DNA from: Pseudoalteromonas nigrifaciens
GTDB taxonomy: Bacteria; Pseudomonadota; Gammaproteobacteria; Enterobacterales; Alteromonadaceae
Length of the DNA stretch: 64,000 nucleotides
Assembly: GCF_002221505.1 (NCBI RefSeq)
Contig: NZ_CP011036.1
Location: 1,674,001 to 1,738,000, forward strand
Direction of reading: 5' to 3'
The translations under genes were made by a program, and so were the position numbers. The notes beneath the pieces were generated by a model. It searched no databases. It was not told where the DNA came from and worked only from the letters and a program-made list of their open reading frames with translations. Within the stretch, counting starts at the first letter, position 1. Every line of letters starts with the position of its first letter. Positions 56,885 through 64,000 of this stretch are shown here, in pieces.

Positions 56885-57934
56885 CTAACGTTTGTTAGCT
56901 AGTTCTTTGCGGATTATTTCTGCTCCTGCACTTAAGGCATTTAACTTAGCGTTTGCTACATTACGCGCTAAAGGAGCCATACCACAGTTAGTACAAGGGT
57001 AGAGCTTGTCGGCATCAACATATTTAAGCGCTTCGCGTAGGGTATTAGCAACTTCTTCGGGTGTTTCTATGGTGTCGGTTGCCACATCAATAGCGCCTAC
57101 CATCACTTTTTTGCCGCGAATAAGTTCAAGTAGTTCCATTGGTACATGAGAGTTATGACATTCTAGCGAAATAATATCTATATTCGATTGCTGTAACTTA
57201 GGAAACGCTTCTTCGTATTGGCGCCATTCTGAGCCTAATGTTTTTTTCCAATCGGTATTGGCTTTAATGCCGTAGCCGTAGCAAATATGCACCGCGGTTT
57301 CGCATTTTAGTCCTTCAATTGCGCGCTCTAAACAGGCAATACCCCAGTCATTAACTTCATCAAAAAATACATTAAATGCTGGTTCATCAAATTGGATAAT
57401 ATTTACCCCTGCAGCTTCTAGCTCTTTGGCCTCTTGATTAAGAATTATGGCAAATTCCCACGCAAGTTTTTCGCGACTTTTATAATGATCGTCATAAAGG
57501 GTATCTATCATTGTCATTGGGCCTGGCAAAGCCCATTTTATTGGCTGGTTAGTTTGCTGGCGTAAAAATTTAGCATCTTCAACAAAAACCGGCTTTTGTC
57601 GACTAACAGGGCCAACAACCGTTGGTACACTTGCATCGTACCTATCGCGAATTTTAACGGTTTTACGCTTTTCAAAATCAACACCGTTGAGGTGCTCAAT
57701 AAAGGTGGTAACAAAGTGTTGCCTGGTTTGCTCGCCATCACTGACAATATCAATGCCTGCTTGTAGCTGATCGTGTAATGACAAGCGAAGGGCGTCTTGC
57801 TTACCTTCAATTAGTTCATCGTCTTGTAATTTCCAAGGCGACCAAAGTGTTTGTGGTTGTGCAAGCCAAACCGGTTTAGGCAAACTGCCCGCAGTTGACG
57901 TAGGTAATAGTGTATTGCTAATAAGTGTTTTCAT
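56885..57934 (-). CDS. Core methionine synthase, MesD type
   Basis: 349 aa, only the catalytic C-terminal half of MetE-like enzymes. Zinc ligands: HICYG (His, Cys), ISLECHN (Glu) and YPCTNCGMAPL (Cys). The N-terminal folate-binding half of MetE is absent. Short proteins of this kind next to a DUF1852 gene were described as MesD, a folate-independent methionine synthase that needs MesX and oxygen. The DUF1852 gene is 70 bp upstream. The methyl donor is unknown. Confidence 0.88.
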   Translation of the reverse strand: MKTLISNTLLPTSTAGSLPKPVWLAQPQTLWSPWKLQDDELIEGKQDALRLSLHDQLQAGIDIVSDGEQTRQHFVTTFIEHLNGVDFEKRKTVKIRDRYDASVPTVVGPVSRQKPVFVEDAKFLRQQTNQPIKWALPGPMTMIDTLYDDHYKSREKLAWEFAIILNQEAKELEAAGVNIIQFDEPAFNVFFDEVNDWGIACLERAIEGLKCETAVHICYGYGIKANTDWKKTLGSEWRQYEEAFPKLQQSNIDIISLECHNSHVPMELLELIRGKKVMVGAIDVATDTIETPEEVANTLREALKYVDADKLYPCTNCGMAPLARNVANAKLNALSAGAEIIRKELANKR

Positions 57935-58004
57935 GATAAATAGTGCCGTATATTTAAAGTTATAATTGAACCTAGCTATTGAGCGAAACTGTTAAGCGCC
58001 GCTT

Positions 58005-58979
58005 TTAAACGTAATTGGCAGAGAATTGTTCAAGCACAGTTTGGTATGGCTTAATTAGGTGCTCTTCGGTAAATTTTCCCTGCTGGCTGGCCATTTGGCT
58101 ACGCTCTTCTCGATCATAAACAATTTGCGTTAATGAATGATCTTGGTTGTTCAAATTTGGTTGATAAGACTTTCCTGCTGGTGCATTTGCATTGTAAATT
58201 TCAGGTCGATAGATTTTCTGAAATGTTTCCATGGTACAAATAGTGCTTATAAGTTCAAGGTTAGTGTAATCATTAAGTAAGTCACCAAAAAAGAAAAATG
58301 CTAAAGGCGCTACACTGTTTGGTGGCATAAAATAACGTACCTGCAAGCCCATTTTTTTGAAATATTGCTCGGTTAAAGATGACTCATTTGGCAGGTATTC
58401 AACGCCTAAAATAGGGTGCTGGTTTTGAGTCTGATGATACGTTTTGTTATCAGAAACACTGATGCATATTACAGGTAGTTTATTAAAATTTAGTCTGTAA
58501 GTACTTGAGTTAACAAAATGCTGAAACAGCTTGCCGTGCAGCTCACCAAAGTTATCTGGGATACTAAATTTAGGTTGATTTTTATTATGATTTTGCAGCA
58601 ATACGCTAAAGTCATAATCGCGCACATAAGAGGAAAAGTTATTACCTACAATGCCTTCAATGCGTTTATTAGTTTTATGATCAACAATAATTGTTTTTAA
58701 TATTTCTATTGATGGAAAAGTATTACCACTGCCTTTAATATCTAAATCTACAGAAATAATCTCGAGTTCGACAGAGTAACGATCTCCTTTAGCGTTATCC
58801 CAATTCGCTAAAGCATTAAAGCGGTTATCAATCATTTTTAACGCGTTGCGCAAATTAGCTTGGCGGTATTTTCCTCTTGCCAAGTTAGCAAAGTTGGTTG
58901 TAAGGCGCGTATCGTTAGATGGCTGATAACTTTCATCAAGAGAAGTGCTCTTAATAGTAAATTTAAAGTCTTTTTTCAT
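58005..58979 (-). CDS. DUF1852 protein, MesX type
   Basis: 324 aa. Recognised as DUF1852 from its N-terminus (FKFTIKSTSLDESYQPSNDTRLTTNFANLARGKYRQANL) and its tight link with a core methionine synthase. MesX is required for MesD activity and has been proposed to be an oxygenase that supplies the methyl group. No cofactor motif is obvious. It is the first gene of the mesX-mesD operon. Confidence 0.85.
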   Translation of the reverse strand: MKKDFKFTIKSTSLDESYQPSNDTRLTTNFANLARGKYRQANLRNALKMIDNRFNALANWDNAKGDRYSVELEIISVDLDIKGSGNTFPSIEILKTIIVDHKTNKRIEGIVGNNFSSYVRDYDFSVLLQNHNKNQPKFSIPDNFGELHGKLFQHFVNSSTYRLNFNKLPVICISVSDNKTYHQTQNQHPILGVEYLPNESSLTEQYFKKMGLQVRYFMPPNSVAPLAFFFFGDLLNDYTNLELISTICTMETFQKIYRPEIYNANAPAGKSYQPNLNNQDHSLTQIVYDREERSQMASQQGKFTEEHLIKPYQTVLEQFSANYV

Positions 58980-59481
58980 GATTTTTGGTATCCATTTATA
59001 TAATTAAAGCTGAATTTTTTGTTTAACTTCTGAGGTTTTCGGTAATATCTTCAGATTTCCCTGTCAGTAGTCACCACAGTATTTTTTATTTTTACCTAAA
59101 GGCTTTGCGGCTAAAGGTAAAAGCAAGAATGTATTTTATACGTTGTTATTATTATGAATAAAATTGATTTAATTTCATTTATATATGAGGGATTCTCATT
59201 GATTGCTTTTCTCGCTAGTTTTGCTGCGTTTATTAGCGTGGCTGTAGGTTTGTGAGGTGCATTTTTGAGGAAGAATAAGTTAAGTGAAAGAATGTTTATT
59301 TAATCAAATAAAGCTAAGCAAAAGTATGTAGTAGCTGCTTATAAGTAAATAAACTTCTTTTTGTTTTATGTAAATAATTGAACTGAAATAGGAACTCGGC
59401 TATGGTTTATTTAGTAATAACAATAAATTAAAGCGAGTAGGTTTTAACACTCGTTAAGTAAAATCATATCAAGGATTAAAT
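58980..59481. other. Gap upstream of mesX
   Basis: 500 bp of AT-rich DNA. It must carry the mesX promoter on minus. No MetJ-type AGACGTCT repeat and no obvious riboswitch were seen. A 33-codon frame (59154-59255) is listed separately. Confidence 0.4.
59154..59255 (+). CDS. Possible 33-aa hydrophobic peptide
   Basis: ATG to TGA frame encoding a peptide with one hydrophobic helix (LIAFLASFAAFISVAVGL). No clear ribosome site, so this may be chance. Confidence 0.25.
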   Translation: MNKIDLISFIYEGFSLIAFLASFAAFISVAVGL

Positions 59482-59796
59482 ATGAAGATTCAAGCAAATG
59501 TAGGAACTATAGATATTTTAGGGCATTTAATACTGTGGTTTATTTTAATACTAATAACGTTTGGTATAGGCGCGTTCTTTTTTCCTTATTCGTTCTCTAA
59601 GTTTATTTTGAATCGCTCTGAGTTAATTGACGAACACGGTAATGCAAGAAAAATGGTTTGTAATACAGATATTTTTGGCAGCATTGGCCATGTAATTCTT
59701 TGGATTATAATTTCAATACTTACCTTTGGCCTTGGTTATGCCTTTTATTTTTATAAGGTGTGGAACTACTCTTTAAATAATACAACTATTGAGTAA
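59482..59796 (+). CDS. Small two-repeat membrane protein, unknown function
   Basis: 104 aa. Two similar halves: DILGHLILWFILILITFGIGAFFFPYSFSKFILNRSELID and DIFGSIGHVILWIIISILTFGLGYAFYFYKVWNYSLN, each with a G-H-x-I-L-W start, hydrophobic helix and Y/F-rich end. It looks like an internal duplication of one membrane unit. A terminator follows. Confidence 0.75.
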   Translation: MKIQANVGTIDILGHLILWFILILITFGIGAFFFPYSFSKFILNRSELIDEHGNARKMVCNTDIFGSIGHVILWIIISILTFGLGYAFYFYKVWNYSLNNTTIE

Positions 59797-59839
59797 TTAG
59801 CCTTTATACGGCGCATTCGTTTATTAAACAAACTAAATT

Positions 59840-59873
59840 AAAAAGCATAACTTTAATAGGGTTATGCTTTTTT
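59840..59873 (+). terminator. Terminator after the two-repeat membrane protein
   Basis: AAAAAGCATAAC, 9-nt loop, GTTATGCTTTTTT, 43 bp after the stop. Nearly the same hairpin as at 47087. Confidence 0.85.
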
Positions 59874-60133
59874 GTTTTAAGTAAAAAAGTTGAGGGTAAA
59901 TACCATAAAACGAATAAAGGAGCTAACCCCATAATAAGTAAGCACCTTATAATGCTTAAAAAGAGAAGTTTTATAAACAAAGTTTAATTTTAAATAATGC
60001 TATGTAGATATACAGCACGCTGTATTACAGGCTCAAGCGGAATAAACTCATTAGGTAAGTTACTGTTGATTGTTGCACTCAAACGCAGTGATTTATTATT
60101 AACCAAGCGTTATACGCTCAGGAACATATATTT
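59874..60133 (+). other. Gap before the CHMI-like gene
   Basis: AT-rich, no gene. A short perfect dyad ATACAGC-AC-GCTGTAT lies at 60010-60025. AAGCGTTATACGC at about 60105 looks like an attC end but has no matching partner. Confidence 0.35.
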
Positions 60134-60484
60134 ATGCCACACGTAGAAATAAAATATTCAGATAACTTAAAAATAAACACAAAAGAAGTTTTTGATGTTA
60201 TAGAGCAGATTATAAATAACAAAGACGCCAGTGCTGGGGTATGTAAGTCAAGAGGTTACCCATGCTTAGAATATAAGTACTCGCATATTCTCATTACAAT
60301 ATCGTTATTAACTAAGCCTCACCGAAATAAAGAATTTACATTAGCATTAAGTACTGAGCTAGAGGCATCTATAAAAAAACACCTTAAACAAAGCGTGTAT
60401 TTTTCGTTAAATATAGAATACAGCCAAGCTTATTACACCACCAATGTTCACCTTGTTGATGGCGATATTTTGGCAGAAACATAA
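60134..60484 (+). CDS. 5-carboxymethyl-2-hydroxymuconate isomerase-family protein
   Basis: 116 aa. Pro at position 2 (the catalytic Pro1 after Met removal), MPHVEIKYSDNL at the start, a central GVCKSRGYPCLEYKYS and a C-terminal TTNVHLVDGD match the CHMI branch of the tautomerase superfamily. No homoprotocatechuate pathway genes are near, so the substrate is open. Confidence 0.75.
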   Translation: MPHVEIKYSDNLKINTKEVFDVIEQIINNKDASAGVCKSRGYPCLEYKYSHILITISLLTKPHRNKEFTLALSTELEASIKKHLKQSVYFSLNIEYSQAYYTTNVHLVDGDILAET

Positions 60485-60628
60485 GGCTTATTACTATCTC
60501 CTCTTCGAATAAGGGACAGGCATAAAACTTATTTACAAGTAAATATAATAGTAGACAGGCATAAAAAATGGTAATTCCCTCGCTTTGAACTACTGTTTAT
60601 ATATACATGTAAAAACAGAGTGCTAAAC
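60485..60628 (+). repeat. REP-like repeats upstream of the broken transposase
   Basis: GGGACAGGCATAAAA at 60513-60527 and GACAGGCATAAAA at 60554-60566, each matching one arm of the hairpin at 54527. REP-type sequences near their transposase gene fit the RAYT model. Confidence 0.6.
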
Positions 60629-60733
60629 ATGACCCGTGCCTATTAAGCGACAATTACGGTGGCCGGTCTAGCGACAATTATCTTGGCCGGTTGATCTGAT
60701 AAGGTTCGGTACAGCAGAACGGAGGAGTTCACT

Positions 60734-62227
60734 GTGCCGGGAACACGAATCACTGATCAGCAGGTCACTATTTATATGAAACATAGAAAACGTAATAGCC
60801 AAGTTATCGCGGCTGCGAAAGCAGGTATTTCTGAACGTTCAGCAAGGCGCATTGATAAACTGGATGAGCAGCCATTGTCTAATAAACGCCAATGGCGAAC
60901 GCGTATAGATCCACTTGAGTCTATCTGGGACAGTATTGTTGTCCCTCTACTTCAAGGTGATGCAACGTTAACTCCGGTGGGAATTTTTGATCACCTTTGC
61001 GAGTTTCACACCGACAAATTTAACCCTAGCTCACGGCGTACATTAGAGCGTCGAATTCACAAATGGCGAGCACTGTATGGCTCAAGCAAAGAGGTCGTAT
61101 TCCTGCAAACACACGAGTATGGCCTATTAGGCATGTGTGATTTTACACATGTGAAGTCACCCGTTACCATTGCTAGTGAACCCTTAAAGCATATGTTGTT
61201 TCATTATCGTATGCCCGCCAGTGGCTGGGCTTATGCCCAAGTGATTTACGGCGGTGAAAGCTTTGCTGCTTTTTCTGATGGCGTGCAAAACGCATTTAAA
61301 GCAGCCGGCGGTGTGCCTAAAGAAGTGCGTACAGACAGTCTGAGTGCCGCCTATCGTAATCACACTAATGATAACGATTTTACAGAGCGCTTTAATGAAT
61401 TAGTCACCCATTATGGCTTTAAAGCGACCCGCAATAACCGTGGTATTGCGCATGAAAATGGGGCTATTGAGAGCCCTCATGGGCATCTTAAATCGCAACT
61501 GGAGCAAGCATTAAAAATCCGTGGTAGTTATGACTTTCAGACAAGAGAAGTCTATGAATCGTTTGTTGCCGACATTGTAGCTCGCCGTAATCGCCGTGTA
61601 AGTGATAAATACGCAGTAGAGCAGCGACAATTACATGCTTTACCACGGACGATGAGCGTCAATTACACCGAGCATTATCTAACGGTGTCACGTACGAGTA
61701 CTATTTCGTTGAAACGTGTTACCTATAGCGTCCCGTCACGCCTTATTGGTAGCCGATTACTTGTTCGTTTATATGACAACCGTTTAGAGCTGCGCTATGG
61801 CAGCGATTTAGTTCAAACGTTAGCGCGTGTCTATGCTTCTAAAGGATGCCGTGCACGTAATATTAGTTACTTGCATGTTATTGACGCACTGGTTAAAAAA
61901 CCATTGGCATTTCGCTACTCACAACTACGTGACGACTTACTTCCAAGCGACAATTACAAAGCTATTTGGGAATACGTTAATGCCCACCTTTTAGCGGATG
62001 AAGCGAGCTATTACATGGTGAAATTGCTCCATTTAGCGAAGCAAAGTGGGTGTGAACGTCAATTAGGACGATTTGTAGCAGCGTCAATTACTCAGCGACA
62101 ATTACCGGCCATCCGAGAATGTGAAGCGCAATTTTTAGTGATTGCATCAAACATACCCACAATAACAATAAAGCAACACAGCTTGAGCGCTTATAGCAGC
62201 ATGATACCGGGAGGTCTACATGGATAA
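60734..62227 (+). CDS. istA: IS21-family transposase IstA
   Basis: 497 aa. N-terminal HTH (SQVIAAAKAGISERSARRIDKL), DDE catalytic core with Asp in MCDFTHVK, Asp in VRTDSLSAAY and Glu in HENGAIESPHGHLK, then a beta-barrel-like C-terminal part. GTG start at 60734 with GGAGGAG upstream. Overlaps istB by 8 bp. Looks intact. Confidence 0.93.
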   Translation: MPGTRITDQQVTIYMKHRKRNSQVIAAAKAGISERSARRIDKLDEQPLSNKRQWRTRIDPLESIWDSIVVPLLQGDATLTPVGIFDHLCEFHTDKFNPSSRRTLERRIHKWRALYGSSKEVVFLQTHEYGLLGMCDFTHVKSPVTIASEPLKHMLFHYRMPASGWAYAQVIYGGESFAAFSDGVQNAFKAAGGVPKEVRTDSLSAAYRNHTNDNDFTERFNELVTHYGFKATRNNRGIAHENGAIESPHGHLKSQLEQALKIRGSYDFQTREVYESFVADIVARRNRRVSDKYAVEQRQLHALPRTMSVNYTEHYLTVSRTSTISLKRVTYSVPSRLIGSRLLVRLYDNRLELRYGSDLVQTLARVYASKGCRARNISYLHVIDALVKKPLAFRYSQLRDDLLPSDNYKAIWEYVNAHLLADEASYYMVKLLHLAKQSGCERQLGRFVAASITQRQLPAIRECEAQFLVIASNIPTITIKQHSLSAYSSMIPGGLHG

Positions 62228-62972
62228 CTTCACGGCCTCGTTACCTTTAATGCTGAAACAATTAAAGCTTAGCACCATGCTTCAACAGTGGAATACTCTG
62301 GGCAAAAAAGCGATAGAAGAACAATGGAGCCCACAGCAATACTTATCTGAGCTGTGCCATATTGAACTTGCGACACGCGATGACAAACGCCTTCAGCGGC
62401 TTTTAAAAGATGCAAAATTGCCCGTGGGTAAACACCTTAGCAGCTTCGACTTTACCCTTGTTGATGGGGTTAGTAAGCCCCTTGTTGCTGATTTAATAAA
62501 TCAGCCGGATTGGTTGAAGTACGGTGGCAATATATTGTTATTTGGCGCCAGTGGTCTTGGTAAAACGCATATCGCCAGTAGCATCGGTTATGGCCTTATC
62601 GAGCAGGGCCATAAAGTTAAGTTTGTTGCCGCGTCAGCGATTGTTCAACAACTCCAGCAAGCAAAGCGACATTTACGCTTGCAAGACGAACTTGTAAAGC
62701 TCGATAAATACAGCTTATTAATCGTTGATGACGTTGGTTACGTTCGAAAAACGGAACAGGAAACGAGTGTGCTGTTTGAATTGATAGCCCATCGCTATGA
62801 GCGACACAGCATGATCATCACATCAAACAAATCATTCGAACAATGGGATGAACTATTTGATGATTCAACGATGACTGTCGCGGCAATCGATCGCTTGGTT
62901 CATCATGCAACGATTATTCATTGCGAAGGTGAAAGTTACCGACGCAAAACAGCGCTCAATAAGAGCAAATAA
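62220..62972 (+). CDS. istB: IS21-family ATP-binding helper IstB
   Basis: 250 aa AAA+ protein. Walker A GASGLGKTHIASSIG (about residues 111-125), Walker B YSLLIVDDVGYV, and sensor region MIITSNKSFEQWDELF. Helps IstA choose target DNA. Looks intact. Confidence 0.93.
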   Translation: MDNFTASLPLMLKQLKLSTMLQQWNTLGKKAIEEQWSPQQYLSELCHIELATRDDKRLQRLLKDAKLPVGKHLSSFDFTLVDGVSKPLVADLINQPDWLKYGGNILLFGASGLGKTHIASSIGYGLIEQGHKVKFVAASAIVQQLQQAKRHLRLQDELVKLDKYSLLIVDDVGYVRKTEQETSVLFELIAHRYERHSMIITSNKSFEQWDELFDDSTMTVAAIDRLVHHATIIHCEGESYRRKTALNKSK

Positions 62973-63249
62973 AATTCGGTGTCAACCGGCCAAGATAATT
63001 GACGCGGAACCGGCCAAGTTAATTGACGCTAGATACGTGCCAGAAAATCACTCATAGATTTATCGGCAACACCTTATTACCACCTAATTGCGCGTTGTGT
63101 TCGCCGTGCTTTTTTGTGTGGCGATGATAAATACTCAGGCAAAAACTTTGACCACCGTAGGGAGTGGCTTGTTAAGCGGATGAAATTACTGAGCGATGTA
63201 TTTGCCATTGATATAGCTGCTTACGCTATTATGAGTAATCATTATCATG

Positions 63250-63465
63250 TTGTTGCATATTCTCATGCATCGCGATCACCTAATACTATCTAAGCCGATC
63301 ACCTAATACCATCCATCGAGATCACTCAATATCATCGATGCCGATCACTTTTCGGTCAAAATGGTATTGAGTGATCGGCTTGAATGGTATCGTTCAATTT
63401 GTACACGTTTTTGTCTAGCCAGTAGGTGTTTTTAACCGTTATTCTTTTCATTTTTGATGATGAGA
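63250..63465 (+). mobile_element. Left end of a second IS21-family element
   Basis: Four copies of a GATCACYYAATAYYATC-type motif: 63274, 63297 and 63320 direct, and one inverted at about 63362. These are the multiple terminal repeats of an IS21-type end. The precise left boundary is between 63255 and 63273; the right end is outside the window. Confidence 0.75.
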
Positions 63466-64000
63466 ATGACCATGCCAACGGCACCTATTTCAATGCGTAA
63501 ACTTAAAGAGATTTTAAGACTAAAATACAGCTGTAAACTCAGTCATCGTCAGATAGCAACAAGCTTATCTGTTTCACCCTCAATCGTGTCTAAATATGCC
63601 TGTAAATCAGCAGAGTTAGATATTACTTACTGGCCGCTTGATGAGAAGTGGGATGATCACGCTCTGCAACAAGCGTTCTTCAAAACAAAGCCTCGATTAA
63701 AGGGCTTTACCATTCCTGACTGGTCGTTAGTTCAGCAAGAGCTTCGGCCTAAAACCATGACGTTGTTGCTGCTTTGGGAAGAATACAAAGAGCGGCACGC
63801 GGAAGGTTTTTACAGTTACACTCACTTCTGCCGTCAGTACAAGGCATGGCTTAAATGCCAAAAACCCTCCATGCGACAAAATCATAAAGCAGGTGAAAAA
63901 CTGTTTGTGGATTACTGTGGCCCAACCATGAGTATTGTCGATACAAGTACAGGCGAATGTCGTACTGCACAAGTGTTCGTTGCGGTCATGGGTGCATCAA
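63466..64000 (+). CDS. IS21-family transposase IstA, partial (runs off window)
   Basis: Open to the last base, no stop seen. HTH region MRKLKEILRLKYSCKLSHRQIATSLSVSPSIVSKY, and the first DDE Asp in GEKLFVDYCGPTM. Different subgroup from the IstA at 60734. ATG at 63466 or 63472. Confidence 0.88.
   Translation, partial: MTMPTAPISMRKLKEILRLKYSCKLSHRQIATSLSVSPSIVSKYACKSAELDITYWPLDEKWDDHALQQAFFKTKPRLKGFTIPDWSLVQQELRPKTMTLLLLWEEYKERHAEGFYSYTHFCRQYKAWLKCQKPSMRQNHKAGEKLFVDYCGPTMSIVDTSTGECRTAQVFVAVMGAS

Larger units (their letters stand above)
60641..63035 (+). mobile_element. IS21-family insertion sequence, complete
   Basis: 2395 bp with istA and istB. The ends are inverted: TATTAAGCGACAATTA on the left, and TATCTAGCGTCAATTA reading inward from the right. 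Each end holds a second copy of the motif CAATTATCTTGGCCGGTT (the multiple terminal repeats of IS21). The 6-bp target duplication CGTGCC lies at 60635-60640 and 63036-63041, and its single copy restores the transposase frame. Confidence 0.88.
60629..63255 (+). pseudogene. REP-associated tyrosine transposase (RAYT), interrupted twice
   Basis: The start, ATG ACC CGT GCC (60629-60640), and the rest (63042 onward: [33 protein letters not shown] ... [10 protein letters not shown]) form one frame once the IS21-family element and one copy of its target duplication are removed. NHYHVV is the HUH-type metal motif of Y1 transposases. The C-terminal half, including the catalytic Tyr, is lost where a second IS begins soon after 63255. 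Confidence 0.85.

Noticed and set aside
47087..59873. Near-identical hairpins at 47087-47120 and 59840-59873 as possible island end repeats
   Set aside because: Both are ordinary terminators directly after plus-strand genes; similarity is confined to the stem and T-run, and no integrase target is implied.
60095..60125. AAGCGTTATACGC before the CHMI-like gene looks like the end of an attC site
   Set aside because: No matching R''/L'' partner lies within 150 bp upstream and the gene is far from the array, so a cassette origin is not supported.
60647..63029. IS21-family ends placed at GCGACAATTA / GCGTCAATTA
   Set aside because: The inverted repeats look neat there, but no target duplication results; ends six bases further out give CGTGCC on both sides and restore the transposase frame.
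1..64000. CRISPR arrays, rRNA or tRNA genes
   Set aside because: No regularly spaced repeats with unique spacers and no tRNA or rRNA-like conserved sequence was seen by eye; a tRNAscan or Infernal run could not be made.

Overview
The window reads as a chromosome segment of a marine gammaproteobacterium, most likely Pseudoalteromonas or a close relative. The basis is the ubiG/gyrA/serC/aroA/cmk/rpsA/ihfB/lapAB/pyrF order, the AT-rich coding style, the liu/mms branched-chain amino acid catabolic block and an integron with GTTATGY core sites. Genus is inferred from style and gene order, not from a database search.

Layout. 1-11.5 kb: housekeeping genes (a HAD phosphatase fragment and ubiG on minus; gyrA, serC-aroA, cmk-rpsA-ihfB-lapA-lapB-pyrF on plus). 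11.5-19.8 kb: a small unknown membrane-anchored protein, a CvfB-like S1 protein, a DEAD-box helicase, trhO, a CBS/DUF294 signalling protein with a DnaQ-like exonuclease, and a BCCT transporter. 20.3-30.4 kb: ergothioneine genes egtB-egtD, an atypical PhzF-fold protein, asnB, pcp, pxpC-pxpB, an exported MsrA-thioredoxin-MsrB fusion and a LysR regulator. 30.6-47.1 kb: a leucine operon on minus (liuR, ivd, MCC beta, methylglutaconyl-CoA hydratase, MCC alpha, HMG-CoA lyase, two CoA-transferase subunits) divergent from a valine/isoleucine operon on plus (thiolase, mmsA, acyl-CoA dehydrogenase, enoyl-CoA hydratase, 3-hydroxyisobutyryl-CoA hydrolase, mmsB, SDR). Matching 16-bp dyads that fit a MerR-type regulator (LiuR) lie at both ends of the divergent control region.

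47.1-54.6 kb is a chromosomal integron. An intact IntI-type integrase on minus, with a perfect LexA box 30 bp upstream of its start, is followed by an attI site and six cassettes: a lipoprotein, a LigB/DODA-like dioxygenase, a two-ORF cassette, two small membrane proteins, and a PD-(D/E)xK nuclease with a PUA/EVE-like C-terminus. A group II intron with a frameshifted reverse transcriptase sits in the first attC site, and removing it in silico restores a canonical attC. A second, 5'-only fragment of a related intron lies inside a damaged attC between cassettes 4 and 5. A 64-bp repeat ending at a core site occurs there and again at the eroded end of the array.

54.8-60.5 kb: a LysR regulator divergent from a TSUP exporter, then a core methionine synthase with its DUF1852 partner (MesD/MesX type, folate-independent methionine synthesis), and small proteins. 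60.5-64 kb: a REP-associated tyrosine transposase gene broken by a complete IS21-family element with a 6-bp target duplication and broken again by a second IS21-family element that runs off the window. No rRNA, tRNA or CRISPR array was seen.
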